64,000 bases of DNA from positions 43,437-107,436 of IMG/VR virus record IMGVR_UViG_3300032087_005453. One strand, 5' to 3'. A model generated the notes under the pieces. That model saw only the letters and a program-made list of their open reading frames with translations, did no database searches and had not been told where the DNA came from. The translations under genes were made by a program, and so were the position numbers. Position 1 is the first letter of the stretch. Every line of letters begins with the position of its first letter. The stretch is from a virus. Below, piece by piece: positions 47,084 through 56,156 of this stretch.

Positions 47084-47887
47084 TTCATGATTCTCCGTAG
47101 CAGTTAAAAAATTAACAAATTGTACAGATGCACTCGCATCAAAAGGATTGGTATCCTTGCTAAGAATAATACTTCTTGGATTAGCTGGCTTGGCGACTAA
47201 ACCTTTTCCGGAGAAGTAAAAACCCTTAAGAAGTCTTCCAATTTTATAACCTTGGTATTTGCCTTCACCACCATACGCACGTAGATGTTTTGTCAAGAAA
47301 GATGATTCTTCCGTTCGGGCCAATACTCTATTTTCATCATCTGGTCCAAGAATCGCATAATCAAAATCGCTAAAAATGCATTCCATAGATACGGACCATT
47401 CGCCAGCATCTATTCCATCACAGAGTTCTTGAACTCTTTCTCGCATTTGCGGATCAGACCAGGTTTTGTATATAACAGCACTTGTGACGATATCAATTTT
47501 TTCTGGCAGTGTGTCTTTTTCTTTGATCACATTACCTTCTTGATCCATGACCATAGAGGCGGTCATGTGGCCAATAATATCAGTATCATCATGCATATAA
47601 TTGAACTGTTTGTTTACAGGAGTGTTTCGAGCATCCCATAATTGATCAACAGCAAAAACGTCATCATTCTTATTCCATCCAGCAGATACTAACACAGAAT
47701 TCAGATAAAAGAGATCTTTCTGCTTTTCTGCATCTACGCCAACAAATGCTAAAGACTTTTTGATATTTTCTTCGTCTATATTCAACGCAGGATCTAAATC
47801 GATAATCTCACAATCAAAAGCGATAGAATTATCGTTTTCGATTTTTTCTTTTAAATTGTCATTGATTTCATATTCGTATATATGCAT
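46418..47887 (-). CDS. Prohead protease-scaffold fusion
   Basis: A 489-residue protein. The N-terminal 250 residues fit a prohead protease: YMHDDTDIIGHM provides the candidate catalytic His and GEWSVSMEC the Ser of the herpes/HK97/T4 gp21 protease clan. From residue 269 on the sequence is a long coiled coil (EIT...VKVKELED...MKEKYSAMMKEMK), then a Pro-Ala linker and an acidic run, typical of scaffold. The protease probably cleaves its own scaffold part and the capsid N-terminus after assembly. The fusion arrangement implies that scaffold alone is supplied by an internal start. Confidence 0.78.
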   Translation of the reverse strand: MHIYEYEINDNLKEKIENDNSIAFDCEIIDLDPALNIDEENIKKSLAFVGVDAEKQKDLFYLNSVLVSAGWNKNDDVFAVDQLWDARNTPVNKQFNYMHDDTDIIGHMTASMVMDQEGNVIKEKDTLPEKIDIVTSAVIYKTWSDPQMRERVQELCDGIDAGEWSVSMECIFSDFDYAILGPDDENRVLARTEESSFLTKHLRAYGGEGKYQGYKIGRLLKGFYFSGKGLVAKPANPRSIILSKDTNPFDASASVQFVNFLTATENHEMSDNTKQIEDLTAEFEAAKSEITENFESQIAELTSANESLLSEKADLEVKVKELEDSAATMHGDKEKMQKEAEAFKHDMEKKEEELKGMKEKYSAMMKEMKAMKRAAMLKEKGKAAEEIDSILVDFAEASDEMFESVVALMADKDKPAPAPAPAPAPKAQEKEEEVVEEEEEEADASELDEVEEVSEATLANPEEEVENTAIASAAQWLRKSVLKSTKNLK

Positions 47888-47926
47888 TTTTCTACCTTTC
47901 TAACAGGTACTACACCATAAACTAAT

Positions 47927-47934
47927 TATTTATG
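47927..47934 (-). promoter_or_regulatory. Candidate late promoter CATAAATA
   Basis: The - strand reads CATAAATA, one base from the T4 late consensus, 40 bases before the protease-scaffold start. A promoter here would suit the head genes. AT-rich context lowers confidence. The nearby CTAAATA motifs before 36991 and 50007 could be weaker variants. Confidence 0.3.
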
Positions 47935-50007
47935 TTATTTTTCGTTCAAAAAATTTAAAGAATATGATAGATTATTGATATGACGAAGTTCATCTATGTT
48001 TGGTTCACGACCAGACTGATCCATAAAGTCAGTAAAAATGCTGGCTTTTGTGGTCTTTTGGACTTCATTCGCCGTTGGATTTTCTTCCAAAACTTTTAGT
48101 ATTTTTTCTTCGTTTATTTTTTCGTGTGGAGACAAATTACACAGAACTCTAAACTTAATATCCTCTAGTTCTCTTAACTGAGCCTTGCTTAACTCTCTTA
48201 AATTTTTCTTGCCGTAATGAGCAAGTAGACCCGGATTGAGTATGTTAGAGATCTTCTTCTGTGCTTCTTGTGACCAAATCATAACTGAAGCTTTAGGTGT
48301 GGTCTTCGGCAAAACCCGCCGTTGCTTTCTTGGCTCGCTATCTTTTGTGAAAAGAGGACGACCACCTTGCGGATCTGGAGTTTGTTTAGTTTCTTCTTGC
48401 CGTTGAGGTTTTGGGGTTGTTTCCGGTTGGCTTACAACCTTTGTCTCAAGGTCAGTTACATCATCAATTCCAATATCACCTTTTTGTAAAGCAATCTTCT
48501 TGTATTCAGTATCAACATTGCCATTATGAAATGGATCAGCCTTGTATTGAGGCATTTGACCTCTTTCTCTTTTACGAGCTTCTGTTTTAACTCTTGACTC
48601 TTCGATTTCGTTGAGTTCACCAAATCTATCTCTTAGTGTTTCAACAGAGATGATGTCTCTATCGGCAAGTTGAATAAGTAAGTTTTTCTCAGAAGCTTCA
48701 TCAGACAGAATCATATTCTCAAAGTGCAAAGTAGCTGGAGAAGAAAACCCCATAGACTTTTGAATATACTCGATTTCTTTCTTCCAGAACTGCTCAAGCA
48801 ATGCACGCCCGTATTCCAGACGTTCAATCAAAGTCTTTAAAGAGATGAAGTTATTTGTAAATCCACCACTTTGTCCAGCTAATCCAGTTAGAGTCGGAGG
48901 AATACCAAGTCCAGCATAAATACTATTTAGAACAGGCTGGTATTTTTCTGTACCCAAGAATTTGTAGATCTGAGTATTGCTTTCTTTAAAATCGATTTCC
49001 GGACCCCATACAAGATCCATCGTTCCACCACCAACATTACTAGCGAGAATATTTCTCAGCTTGTCAATCGCACCTTTGTTTGGTAGAATCTTATGTTCAA
49101 GATTACCTAATCTCCATAATCTAATATTGGAGATAGCACCATCAAGAGCTGACATATCGGCCAATTTCATCTTTTCAAGCATAGTCACATCATCAATAAT
49201 GGCATTGATCATCGGACTTGCCCAAATATTCCAGTCGTCTTTCTTGTAGTAGAAGATTTCCAGAGAGTCAGAATCCAGAACAACCTTATTATCTCCAGTC
49301 TTTAATGCTTGCTTAACAGAGGTGGGAAGATTCTTTGAAAACTTAGGGTTCTTCTTGAACGAATCGCACAGGGTTTTAGCAAGACGCATTTTGTAGATCT
49401 TTTCTCCACTAAATGCACCAGCGTATCCACCTTCTACTTCAATAGATAAAGGATTGAGAAAATCATACCTAAAAGGCAGAGTCTTCTTTGTAACAGGCAT
49501 TTTCTTGATGTCCATCATATCCTGGGCTTTGGACATTTCCTGTTTTTGCTTCTTAGTGATCTTGCCGTATCTTTTGTATACGACTACGTTTCCGCAACGA
49601 TAGAGCATATTGAGGAATCGCTCAGATCGCTCAACGCCGTTGATTTTCGCCCACCATCTACGATAGAATCTTTGAATGCTTTTATTTTTGTGGTTGAGGC
49701 TAATACCTTGAGAAGCAAAGTCGCCCATCAAATCGATAATGTTCTTGATTATGCCAACTTTATCATATGCCTTCATACACATAGAAATAGACTGCTTGAA
49801 GCTACTTGCTGGCTCCTCGTGCGGTCTAAATCTATAATAATCATCCTTGACAAAATCAGTTCTTACTGATATATTAGGCTCAATATCTATGTACGAGCGA
49901 CGACTAGCTGTGGCACTCATAATACCATCATAGCTGTCGATATTTTTAGCGGCTTTGTCTAAATCTTCCGCAGTAGACCAATGAATGAAAGGAGATTTTT
50001 CTGACAT
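47935..50007 (-). CDS. Portal protein
   Basis: A 690-residue protein between terminase and protease, typical of a portal. Motifs include RFYRRWWAKINGVERSERFLNML, then GNVVVYKRYGKI, a long wing and stem region, and GIPPTLTGLAGQSGGFTNNFISLKTLIERLEYGR, a segment characteristic of SPP1/HK97-like portals. The C-terminal 150 residues are a Pro/Gln-rich, basic extension (PETTPKPQRQEETKQTPDPQ) followed by helices, longer than in simple portals. It starts after an 87-base gap that might hold a promoter. Confidence 0.88.
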   Translation of the reverse strand: MSEKSPFIHWSTAEDLDKAAKNIDSYDGIMSATASRRSYIDIEPNISVRTDFVKDDYYRFRPHEEPASSFKQSISMCMKAYDKVGIIKNIIDLMGDFASQGISLNHKNKSIQRFYRRWWAKINGVERSERFLNMLYRCGNVVVYKRYGKITKKQKQEMSKAQDMMDIKKMPVTKKTLPFRYDFLNPLSIEVEGGYAGAFSGEKIYKMRLAKTLCDSFKKNPKFSKNLPTSVKQALKTGDNKVVLDSDSLEIFYYKKDDWNIWASPMINAIIDDVTMLEKMKLADMSALDGAISNIRLWRLGNLEHKILPNKGAIDKLRNILASNVGGGTMDLVWGPEIDFKESNTQIYKFLGTEKYQPVLNSIYAGLGIPPTLTGLAGQSGGFTNNFISLKTLIERLEYGRALLEQFWKKEIEYIQKSMGFSSPATLHFENMILSDEASEKNLLIQLADRDIISVETLRDRFGELNEIEESRVKTEARKRERGQMPQYKADPFHNGNVDTEYKKIALQKGDIGIDDVTDLETKVVSQPETTPKPQRQEETKQTPDPQGGRPLFTKDSEPRKQRRVLPKTTPKASVMIWSQEAQKKISNILNPGLLAHYGKKNLRELSKAQLRELEDIKFRVLCNLSPHEKINEEKILKVLEENPTANEVQKTTKASIFTDFMDQSGREPNIDELRHINNLSYSLNFLNEK

Positions 50008-50094
50008 GGTTTTTCCTCAATTGGAATGTAATTGAATTGACAATCTAACTGTTACCAATCTATACACCATAACAAGAGAAAAATAGTTTTTTAT

Positions 50095-52101
50095 TTAGTA
50101 TAATCCATTCATAGCTTGAGTAAACCAGTTAGGACCACTAAATGTAGCGTCTTCTTTGTTTTTACCACTTCCATATTGTGCTGCGAACCCACCATAAGAA
50201 TTATAACCAGGAGTTTCTTCCGTCTTGAGATTTCTGGCCGCCATATTTGCCATTAAAAGGGATGAATAGCGGTCCTTTCTCATTCGAGATTTTTTACCAA
50301 CCCCAATTTTAACTTCAGGAGTATCCCATCTTAATCTACCATTAGCACTTTCAGTAACTTCGATTAGAGATAGTTCGTTTTTTAACTCTTCTATTTCCAT
50401 AACACAATCTTCAAGTGTGTCATATAATCTATCGTTTGCTTTATCTTGCTCAATAGAAAGTCCGATAGTAATGGGGTCAAACCTTGGGAATAAAAGGATC
50501 TTATCTTCAAAGTCTTTTCTCAAACCATGATTAGCGTCGGAGTACCAATCATATCTAGCGAATTGACACATCTCTAAAATGTGAAGACCTTGTTCGTCAT
50601 CTGTTGGTTGTGATTTTTCTGGATTGATTATAGGCCAAATAGCGACTTCACCAGCTTGAATTTGGTTAGAATCATGTAGTGCTTCAGCAACAGCATATCC
50701 ACCACCCTGAGCGTCCATAGCGATGTGTACTATATTAAACAATCCCATTAACTCCCGGATCTTACGAGCACAATAGCTATAGAAGTTATTCTCCTTGGTC
50801 AAACCTTTCTTTACTCGCTCGGTATGGTCTTTTCTTGTTGTTGTCCAGCAATGAACAATCCTTCTGTGATCAGCATGAAGCTCAAGTACCACAATACTAA
50901 AATTATCCACCTCAGAAGCAGGGTCAATAGCCATGAGATACTTTTCATTCTTATTTCCCTTTAAAATAGGATCAAAATATACCTCCCCACTTGCTATCTT
51001 AACTGGTTTTAAATCAGTACCCACACAAGCTTCGATCAAGCTTCTTTTAAAAAACCCCTGACTATCTTTAGTGAATACAGCCCCAAATTCCATTAGATAA
51101 ATACCATTATGAACAGTTGCTTTGGATCTTGCAATTTGTCCTTCATCCATGAACCCTTTAGGAACCATGTCCACCGGAATTCTAATTATGGAGTAATCAT
51201 CCCATTTAAAAGATGGAGGTACATCCTCACCGTTGAAGACATTGTTCGATATAGCCTTTTTATCACCTTTGGTCTCTATCGTCGTCTTCCATTTTTTCCA
51301 ATATTCCGCGAAATGGTTAAAGTCATAATAGGCAGTACCCGATAGAATAATCTGGTTGGACCTGCCTTGCTCCATTGCATCTGTTTTGAATAGTTCAGAC
51401 ACATCCACACCTAATTCTTCCGCTTTTTTCTCGGCGGCTAGTCTACGAACATTATCAATAGGAGAAGATGAAACTGCTGCGAAACCTGCAATGACATTTT
51501 CAAAGATTTCTCTGGACATACTCGCAAATTCGTCTGCGATAATATCATTTGCTCGCTGTCCACGAATCTTTTGACCATCACCGATGGGGAGTGCAGAAAT
51601 GGTACTTCCATTCAAGGTTAGTCTACACATATCCACATCGCGTCTAGGACCGCTACTGCTGTCGCACATGTCTCTTAAAATCGGAGCATTCTTCCAAATA
51701 TTCTCCATATAATCATACAGATACTTCGACTGTCGGAATGCGGCACCAACGACGACTATCTTTCGATTAGGCATCAATATGGCTCGTAACATACAGTACA
51801 ATGAAAGGATAAATGTTTTTCCTAAACCGCGAGATCCAACAAGCATCGGAAACTTCTTGTTCCACATTTCTTTGAGAATAAGTGCCTGCATGGGCAACAA
51901 ATCGACATTGAGAACGTGCTTACAAATAAACGAAAAATAATCCGGGTTGATAAACAAGCAAGTTAGTCGTTTATAAAACTCATCTGGGTCATCGGTCACA
52001 AGCCGCTCAAATGGATTGATAACATATCTATCGTCAACACTAATATTGAGCCAAGCATTATTTAGCTCTTGTATTAACTCTTTACTTAATTTGCCGCTCA
52101 T
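50095..52101 (-). CDS. terL: Terminase large subunit
   Basis: A 668-residue packaging motor. The ATPase domain has Walker A GSRGLGKT at residues 89-96 and Walker B DIIADEF with D190-E191. The C-terminal nuclease domain begins near residue 390 with LMAIDPASE, the first metal-binding Asp, and continues with HIAMDAQGGG. The length is at the upper end of the family. It overlaps the ClpP-like gene by ATGA (52098-52101). It should pump DNA into proheads through the portal encoded just downstream. Confidence 0.95.
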   Translation of the reverse strand: MSGKLSKELIQELNNAWLNISVDDRYVINPFERLVTDDPDEFYKRLTCLFINPDYFSFICKHVLNVDLLPMQALILKEMWNKKFPMLVGSRGLGKTFILSLYCMLRAILMPNRKIVVVGAAFRQSKYLYDYMENIWKNAPILRDMCDSSSGPRRDVDMCRLTLNGSTISALPIGDGQKIRGQRANDIIADEFASMSREIFENVIAGFAAVSSSPIDNVRRLAAEKKAEELGVDVSELFKTDAMEQGRSNQIILSGTAYYDFNHFAEYWKKWKTTIETKGDKKAISNNVFNGEDVPPSFKWDDYSIIRIPVDMVPKGFMDEGQIARSKATVHNGIYLMEFGAVFTKDSQGFFKRSLIEACVGTDLKPVKIASGEVYFDPILKGNKNEKYLMAIDPASEVDNFSIVVLELHADHRRIVHCWTTTRKDHTERVKKGLTKENNFYSYCARKIRELMGLFNIVHIAMDAQGGGYAVAEALHDSNQIQAGEVAIWPIINPEKSQPTDDEQGLHILEMCQFARYDWYSDANHGLRKDFEDKILLFPRFDPITIGLSIEQDKANDRLYDTLEDCVMEIEELKNELSLIEVTESANGRLRWDTPEVKIGVGKKSRMRKDRYSSLLMANMAARNLKTEETPGYNSYGGFAAQYGSGKNKEDATFSGPNWFTQAMNGLY

Positions 52102-52709
52102 GCTACTTCATCCATAAAACCATAATAAACAGCTTCGTAAGCATCCATCCACCAATCAACTTTTTGCTTCATTTTATCTTCAATAAAATTCCGAATACCT
52201 TGCCAATCTAATCCTTTCTCTTTACAGAAATTAGATCCATTACAGCGGTTGGCATAAATATCAAGCATTACATCAGCAGATCTCTTTCCATACTCCATCG
52301 CACTTATTACTGCGGTATATTCACCAGCATCTGAATAGTTTCCGTTATGAATCATAAAGTCTGCGTGTTTGTAGATGATTCTTTTGTCGGCAGATTGTGG
52401 AACAATAGATGACATAGATCTAGCATGACCCATAGAATGAAACTCAATATATTGTGGACAATCTACGATAGCATCGTACATAGCCATTCCATAGTTCCAA
52501 TCTCCACCGCACGATATCATGTACACCTTGATAACTTCATCGGCAGGAATACGGCTTGACAAATGATTTAGGTTTTTTATAAATCTTGATGCCATTTCAA
52601 AGTCAACACCATATTCTCCTTCTTCGTCTCTACCTTCTGATCCTATATAGATTGTATTTGTTGATAAGTCTATTCCAAGGTTATGAATATGTTCAAGATT
52701 TGGTTCCAC
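52098..52709 (-). CDS. ClpP-like serine protease
   Basis: A 203-residue ClpP/crotonase-fold protein. CGGDWNYGMAMYDAI corresponds to the GG(S/D) oxyanion turn, GHARSMSSIVP carries the nucleophilic Ser98, and FMIHNG the catalytic His121. In many phages a ClpP-like protease next to terminase or portal processes the head; here a separate protease-scaffold fusion exists as well, so its substrate is unclear. The start is GTG 52709 with GGGAG upstream; it overlaps the nuclease gene by 17 bases. Confidence 0.8.
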   Translation of the reverse strand: MEPNLEHIHNLGIDLSTNTIYIGSEGRDEEGEYGVDFEMASRFIKNLNHLSSRIPADEVIKVYMISCGGDWNYGMAMYDAIVDCPQYIEFHSMGHARSMSSIVPQSADKRIIYKHADFMIHNGNYSDAGEYTAVISAMEYGKRSADVMLDIYANRCNGSNFCKEKGLDWQGIRNFIEDKMKQKVDWWMDAYEAVYYGFMDEVA

Positions 52710-53169
52710 TGTTCTTCTCCCAAAAACTTAAAGTATCATAAGTAAATTTTTCAGCAGCATCTCTGTTGCCGCAAAAAACTACCTCTATATTTGGGCAGTC
52801 GTCTTCGATTTGATGAATTAGCTTTCTAAGGTATCTACCATTCATTCTGACTCTTGAAAGTTGTGCTTTGGACATTCCAGAATTTTGCGGAAATTCATAA
52901 ACATCAGACTCAGAAAACTCACAAACAATATAGGCTTTTGTCAAAGATTCCATGCGTTCAAATTCACGATAGAACCTAGCTTTAGCTGTTTTCTTTCCAA
53001 GGTTGTTTGCTATTTCTGTAGCAGAGGCTTTTCGTTCAATAACAACTATATCTTTAAGACTTTCTGTAGTATAATCACCACAGTCAAGTTTCTGATCGAC
53101 AATGTCGATATTGTCGTAAAAAATAAAATCCCAACCTTGTTTTTCCCGTGTGTCTCTAATTACTTTCAT
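52693..53169 (-). CDS. ERCC4-type nuclease
   Basis: A 158-residue single-domain nuclease of the ERCC4/XPF superfamily. The motifs are in order: RDTREKQGW, LDCGDYTTE, VVIERKASATEIANNLG (the ERK core with metal ligands) and RFYREFERM. It probably cuts branched DNA during packaging or recombination. It lies between an HNH nuclease and a ClpP-like protease in the packaging region and overlaps both. Confidence 0.88.
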   Translation of the reverse strand: MKVIRDTREKQGWDFIFYDNIDIVDQKLDCGDYTTESLKDIVVIERKASATEIANNLGKKTAKARFYREFERMESLTKAYIVCEFSESDVYEFPQNSGMSKAQLSRVRMNGRYLRKLIHQIEDDCPNIEVVFCGNRDAAEKFTYDTLSFWEKNSGTKS

Positions 53170-53425
53170 TGTCGTAAGCTATCTGTAAAAATAATGATTC
53201 ATAAATATGCTCCTGCCCGGTTACAGATTCATGGCAGGAGCGGCATAGTGTAATCAAGTTGTAGGTATCAAACCTCAAAGATGATGCGGCAGACCAGGGT
53301 CTAATGTGATGAACCTGGAGATGTTTTTTAGTAACGCATCCAGGCATTTGACAACATCTTTTGTCTCTTTTGAGAACCCTTCTTCTTACTTCCTTATAAA
53401 CTGGGTCGTCATAATTTCTTCTCAT
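53156..53425 (-). CDS. HNH endonuclease
   Basis: An 89-residue protein with a complete HNH motif: CCQMPGC, then LQVHHIRPW, an Asn-containing NLITLCRSCH and final His. Small HNH proteins beside terminases aid DNA cutting during packaging in many phages. The coding region overlaps the neighbours on both sides, which argues against a recent homing insertion. Confidence 0.9.
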   Translation of the reverse strand: MRRNYDDPVYKEVRRRVLKRDKRCCQMPGCVTKKHLQVHHIRPWSAASSLRFDTYNLITLCRSCHESVTGQEHIYESLFLQIAYDNESN

Positions 53426-53669
53426 GAGATTCTAACTTTAATACTCTGATGTCATATTTAAGTTCTTTTAGCCACTTTTTTGTTTCTATTGAGTCGTCTT
53501 GATCTAGTATAGTGTCCATAAGTTTCTTTACCGCCATAAAACAAGCGTCATCAGGATCATCAGCCTTGACGGTTACAAATGGAAATCTACGATTTAGTGA
53601 GCCAAGGTCATACTTCTTGGATAGATCGGTCACTACCAACGACAGATCGAGTTGTGCTATGTATATCAT
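53409..53669 (-). CDS. Small protein overlapping the GMD gene, unknown function
   Basis: An 86-residue protein with beta strands at its start (IAQLDLSLVVTDL) and a charged helical end. The first 62 bases overlap the 3' end of the GDP-mannose dehydratase gene in another frame, and the last 17 bases overlap the HNH gene. No motif is recognised. The long overlap makes the exact start uncertain. Confidence 0.5.
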   Translation of the reverse strand: MIYIAQLDLSLVVTDLSKKYDLGSLNRRFPFVTVKADDPDDACFMAVKKLMDTILDQDDSIETKKWLKELKYDIRVLKLESHEKKL

Positions 53670-54747
53670 GATCTACCATCATTTCTACTAGATCTTTAAA
53701 TGAATGTTTCGGGGTCCATCCCAATTTGTTCAATGCCTTGGAAGCATCACCACGAAGGTAATCTACCTCGGCGGGGCGGTAAAACTCGGGGTCTTGAACG
53801 ACTAAGTTGGACCAATCTGCAATATCAATATAAGAAAACGCTACGTCTAGGAACTCGCGAATAGTATGAGTTTCGCCGGTGCAAATGACAAAGTCCTCCG
53901 CAAGGTTCTGCTGAAGCATCATCCACATCGCTTCCACGTAATCTCCAGCGTACCCCCAATCTCTAAATGCTTCTAAGTTACCTAGACGCAGCTTTGGAAA
54001 CCTACCTAATTCTTCATCGTTTTCAGTAGACCTGAAAATAATATTGTCTTCATCGGATGTAGTATCTTTGAGTGCAAATTCTAATTTAATGTTTTTCTTG
54101 AATGCCGCAAATTCGCCAATCCACTTTGTAATCTTTCTTGTTACGAAATTTTCGCCTCTTCGCGGTCCTTCGTGATTAAACAGAATGCCTGCGGAAGCGT
54201 GCATATCATACGCTTCACGGTAGAGTCTCACAGTTTCATGAGCCGCACACTTGGCAATAGCATAAGGGCTTTGCGGCATAAACTTAGTGGCTTCGTTTTG
54301 AAACTTTTCCGTATGTCTTTTGTGTCTAAAGCGAGTATCGTAATTCTTGCCGAACATTTCGCTTGAGCTGGCCTGATAGAATCTAACCTTGGACTGCAAA
54401 TCCAAGTCAACAATAGCCTGAAGAATATTCAAACAGCCTTTCGCGGTAACATCCCAAGTAAGTGCAGGTTGCTTGAAAGAAACAGCTACGTGGCTTTGTG
54501 CTGCTAGATTGTAAAACTCAGTAGCGTCTTCATGATCTTTGAGCAAATTGAGCATGCTGGAGTAATCTGTGATATCCCCCTCATATAGCACAAAATTCTC
54601 ATTCTTTAGTGCGTGCTGGATTCTTGATGTGGTGTTGGTAGAAGATCGTCGTGTTACACCAATAACGGTATAATTTTTCTTTAAAAGAAGGTCTACTAGG
54701 TGAGAGCCATCTTGACCTGTTACGCCAGTTACAATCGCTTTTTTCAT
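53608..54747 (-). CDS. gmd: GDP-mannose 4,6-dehydratase
   Basis: A 379-residue extended SDR very like bacterial GMD. TGVTGQDGSHLVDLLL is the NADP glycine motif, SSSEMFG gives the Ser/Glu pair, YAIAKCAAHE the YxxxK, and GILFNHEGPRRGENFVTR is the signature of the family, including the substrate-binding Arg. It converts GDP-D-mannose to GDP-4-keto-6-deoxymannose. That is the substrate of ColD-type 3-dehydratases, one of which seems to lie at 6240-7376. It sits in the packaging operon between small terminase and HNH, coupled to the former by ATGA. Confidence 0.93.
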   Translation of the reverse strand: MKKAIVTGVTGQDGSHLVDLLLKKNYTVIGVTRRSSTNTTSRIQHALKNENFVLYEGDITDYSSMLNLLKDHEDATEFYNLAAQSHVAVSFKQPALTWDVTAKGCLNILQAIVDLDLQSKVRFYQASSSEMFGKNYDTRFRHKRHTEKFQNEATKFMPQSPYAIAKCAAHETVRLYREAYDMHASAGILFNHEGPRRGENFVTRKITKWIGEFAAFKKNIKLEFALKDTTSDEDNIIFRSTENDEELGRFPKLRLGNLEAFRDWGYAGDYVEAMWMMLQQNLAEDFVICTGETHTIREFLDVAFSYIDIADWSNLVVQDPEFYRPAEVDYLRGDASKALNKLGWTPKHSFKDLVEMMVDHDIHSTTRSVVGSDRSIQEV

Positions 54748-55559
54748 TTATCCTTGTCCTCTTGTTCGTAAAATACGGTTTCTGAATTTAAGAAGGGACG
54801 GTCCACAGCCCCATCTTCGTAAGTATGATAATCTGACAATCGTTTCTTTTCCTCTTCCATTGCCAGACGCATTTTTTCTAAGTATTTACCTTCTGTTTCA
54901 AAGAACTCCGGATCGCGGAGAATTTGCTGAATCAGAGAGGATAGTGTTTTCTTGTTGCTTTCCAGCTTTTGTACACGCTGTTCACGAGTAGCTTTTAGGT
55001 CTTTGTACAATCCGGCTTTTTTTGTTTGCAAGTCTTTGAATTCTCTGGATAGAGATTCTTTGGCTGCACGAAGGCTGGCAATTTGCCGCTCAAGATTAAA
55101 GATCAACTCTTTATCCTGTTGGTCACTGTCGTGTGCCTTTTCAAGCTGGATTTCTGCCTCAAGAATTCTAACGCGATTCATAGATTCTTGTTGTTCCCTC
55201 AAAGCCCGGTTCATCAATACTTCAAGCTTGATAACATCCACAATTTGCAACTCTTCAGTCGCGAGGACATCTTTTCTAAATTGGGCAACAATTTGCTTCC
55301 AGTGATACAAAAATAATTCTAGTTCTTCCTCGCTAAATTGGAGTTTTAACTCCTTCCAATATGGGCGGGATTTGATATCATATTCAGCTTGAACGGTAAA
55401 TGATTCGTGCTTGTTAACGGCTTTTCCGATTTTTTTGAGGTACTTTTCGATAGAGGCTAATGAGCGATCAAGATTTTCCGCAATCTTTTCAGCAGGCAAT
55501 CTGTCGGCATTAGCTTCGATGTACTCCCAATCGGCTTTTGATAGTCTACCAGTCTTCAC
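54744..55559 (-). CDS. Terminase small subunit candidate
   Basis: A 271-residue protein. The N-terminal 60 residues form a helix-turn-helix (EKIAENLDRSLASIEKYLKKIG), followed by a long helical and coiled-coil body (QLEKAHDSDQQDKELIFNLERQ, ATREQRVQKLESNKK). DNA-binding head plus oligomerising coiled coil is the layout of small terminase subunits, and the gene precedes the terminase block in transcription order. The start is a GTG with GGAG upstream. It could instead be a regulator. Confidence 0.65.
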   Translation of the reverse strand: MKTGRLSKADWEYIEANADRLPAEKIAENLDRSLASIEKYLKKIGKAVNKHESFTVQAEYDIKSRPYWKELKLQFSEEELELFLYHWKQIVAQFRKDVLATEELQIVDVIKLEVLMNRALREQQESMNRVRILEAEIQLEKAHDSDQQDKELIFNLERQIASLRAAKESLSREFKDLQTKKAGLYKDLKATREQRVQKLESNKKTLSSLIQQILRDPEFFETEGKYLEKMRLAMEEEKKRLSDYHTYEDGAVDRPFLNSETVFYEQEDKDK

Positions 55560-56031
55560 CTAAAATACTCCTTACTTTTTCAAACAATGCCTGCTTTTTT
55601 ACAGTTTGAATGCTGACGCCATTAGCAACGCGAAAGAAATCATTTCTCATAGAAGGAGTAAGATTCTCCATCACCAGATCCAAAGCTTCTTGAGTGGTGA
55701 TATTCTGAAAATAATCTTCTGTAAAAGAGAGGTCTCCATCATAAGAATACAAATCCATCAGGTTTTTCTTGGACTCGTTGAGCCTGGCGTGATTCTCGGA
55801 CTCGACGTTGCTGCGAGAATAGTTGTTTCTGATGAATGTTTTTAGCCGCCTGGACAGATGTTTTGAAAGAAAGTTCTCAAGTGGGCGAGATTCGTCGTAT
55901 TTTTCCAGGGCTTCACAGCATATAATATATGCCTCTTGTTTGATGTCATCCGCATCATAATAGCCAAATGTGTATTTAGGGGCGATTCTATCGATTACTT
56001 GAAGAATCGTTTCTAGTTGCTGGTCCGTCAT
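55546..56031 (-). CDS. Sigma70 region 2-like factor (late sigma candidate)
   Basis: A 161-residue protein. YDADDIKQEAYIICCEALEKY followed by FLSKHLSRRLKTFIRNNY has the pattern of sigma70 region 2 (core binding and -10 recognition). The C-terminal 60 residues are helical and might be a reduced region 4. Short sigma factors such as T4 gp55 direct late transcription. As second gene of the - strand unit it could turn on structural genes from TATAAATA-type promoters. A TTG at 56058 opens the frame; ATG 56031 with AGGA eight bases before is better. Confidence 0.72.
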   Translation of the reverse strand: MTDQQLETILQVIDRIAPKYTFGYYDADDIKQEAYIICCEALEKYDESRPLENFLSKHLSRRLKTFIRNNYSRSNVESENHARLNESKKNLMDLYSYDGDLSFTEDYFQNITTQEALDLVMENLTPSMRNDFFRVANGVSIQTVKKQALFEKVRSILGEDW

Positions 56032-56137
56032 CTTTTTGTTCCTGTAGAATATCGGCAAGAGTTACACCTGAAGGATCAGGCTGGTTCAATTCGCGAGCAA
56101 CTGCTTGCTCAAGATCTGTTGTTGCTTTTGCTTTCAC
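55988..56137 (-). CDS. Small acidic protein at the start of the - strand operon
   Basis: A 49-residue protein if read from GTG 56137, which has GGAG six bases upstream; the frame is open to ATG 56185, but that codon has no ribosome site and would make the operator and -10 region coding. The protein is Asp/Gln/Glu-rich (LNQPDPSGVTLADILQEQ) without a known motif. Its end overlaps the sigma-like gene, so they are co-translated. Confidence 0.5.
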   Translation of the reverse strand: MKAKATTDLEQAVARELNQPDPSGVTLADILQEQKDDGPATRNDSSSNR

Positions 56138-56156
56138 GGTTGTCTCCGTTTTTTTA

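Noticed and set aside
50034-50063. TTGACA-N18-TATACA on the + strand between portal and terminase genes
   Set aside because: It would transcribe antisense to terL, with a long spacer and a poor -10; not supported by any feature downstream.
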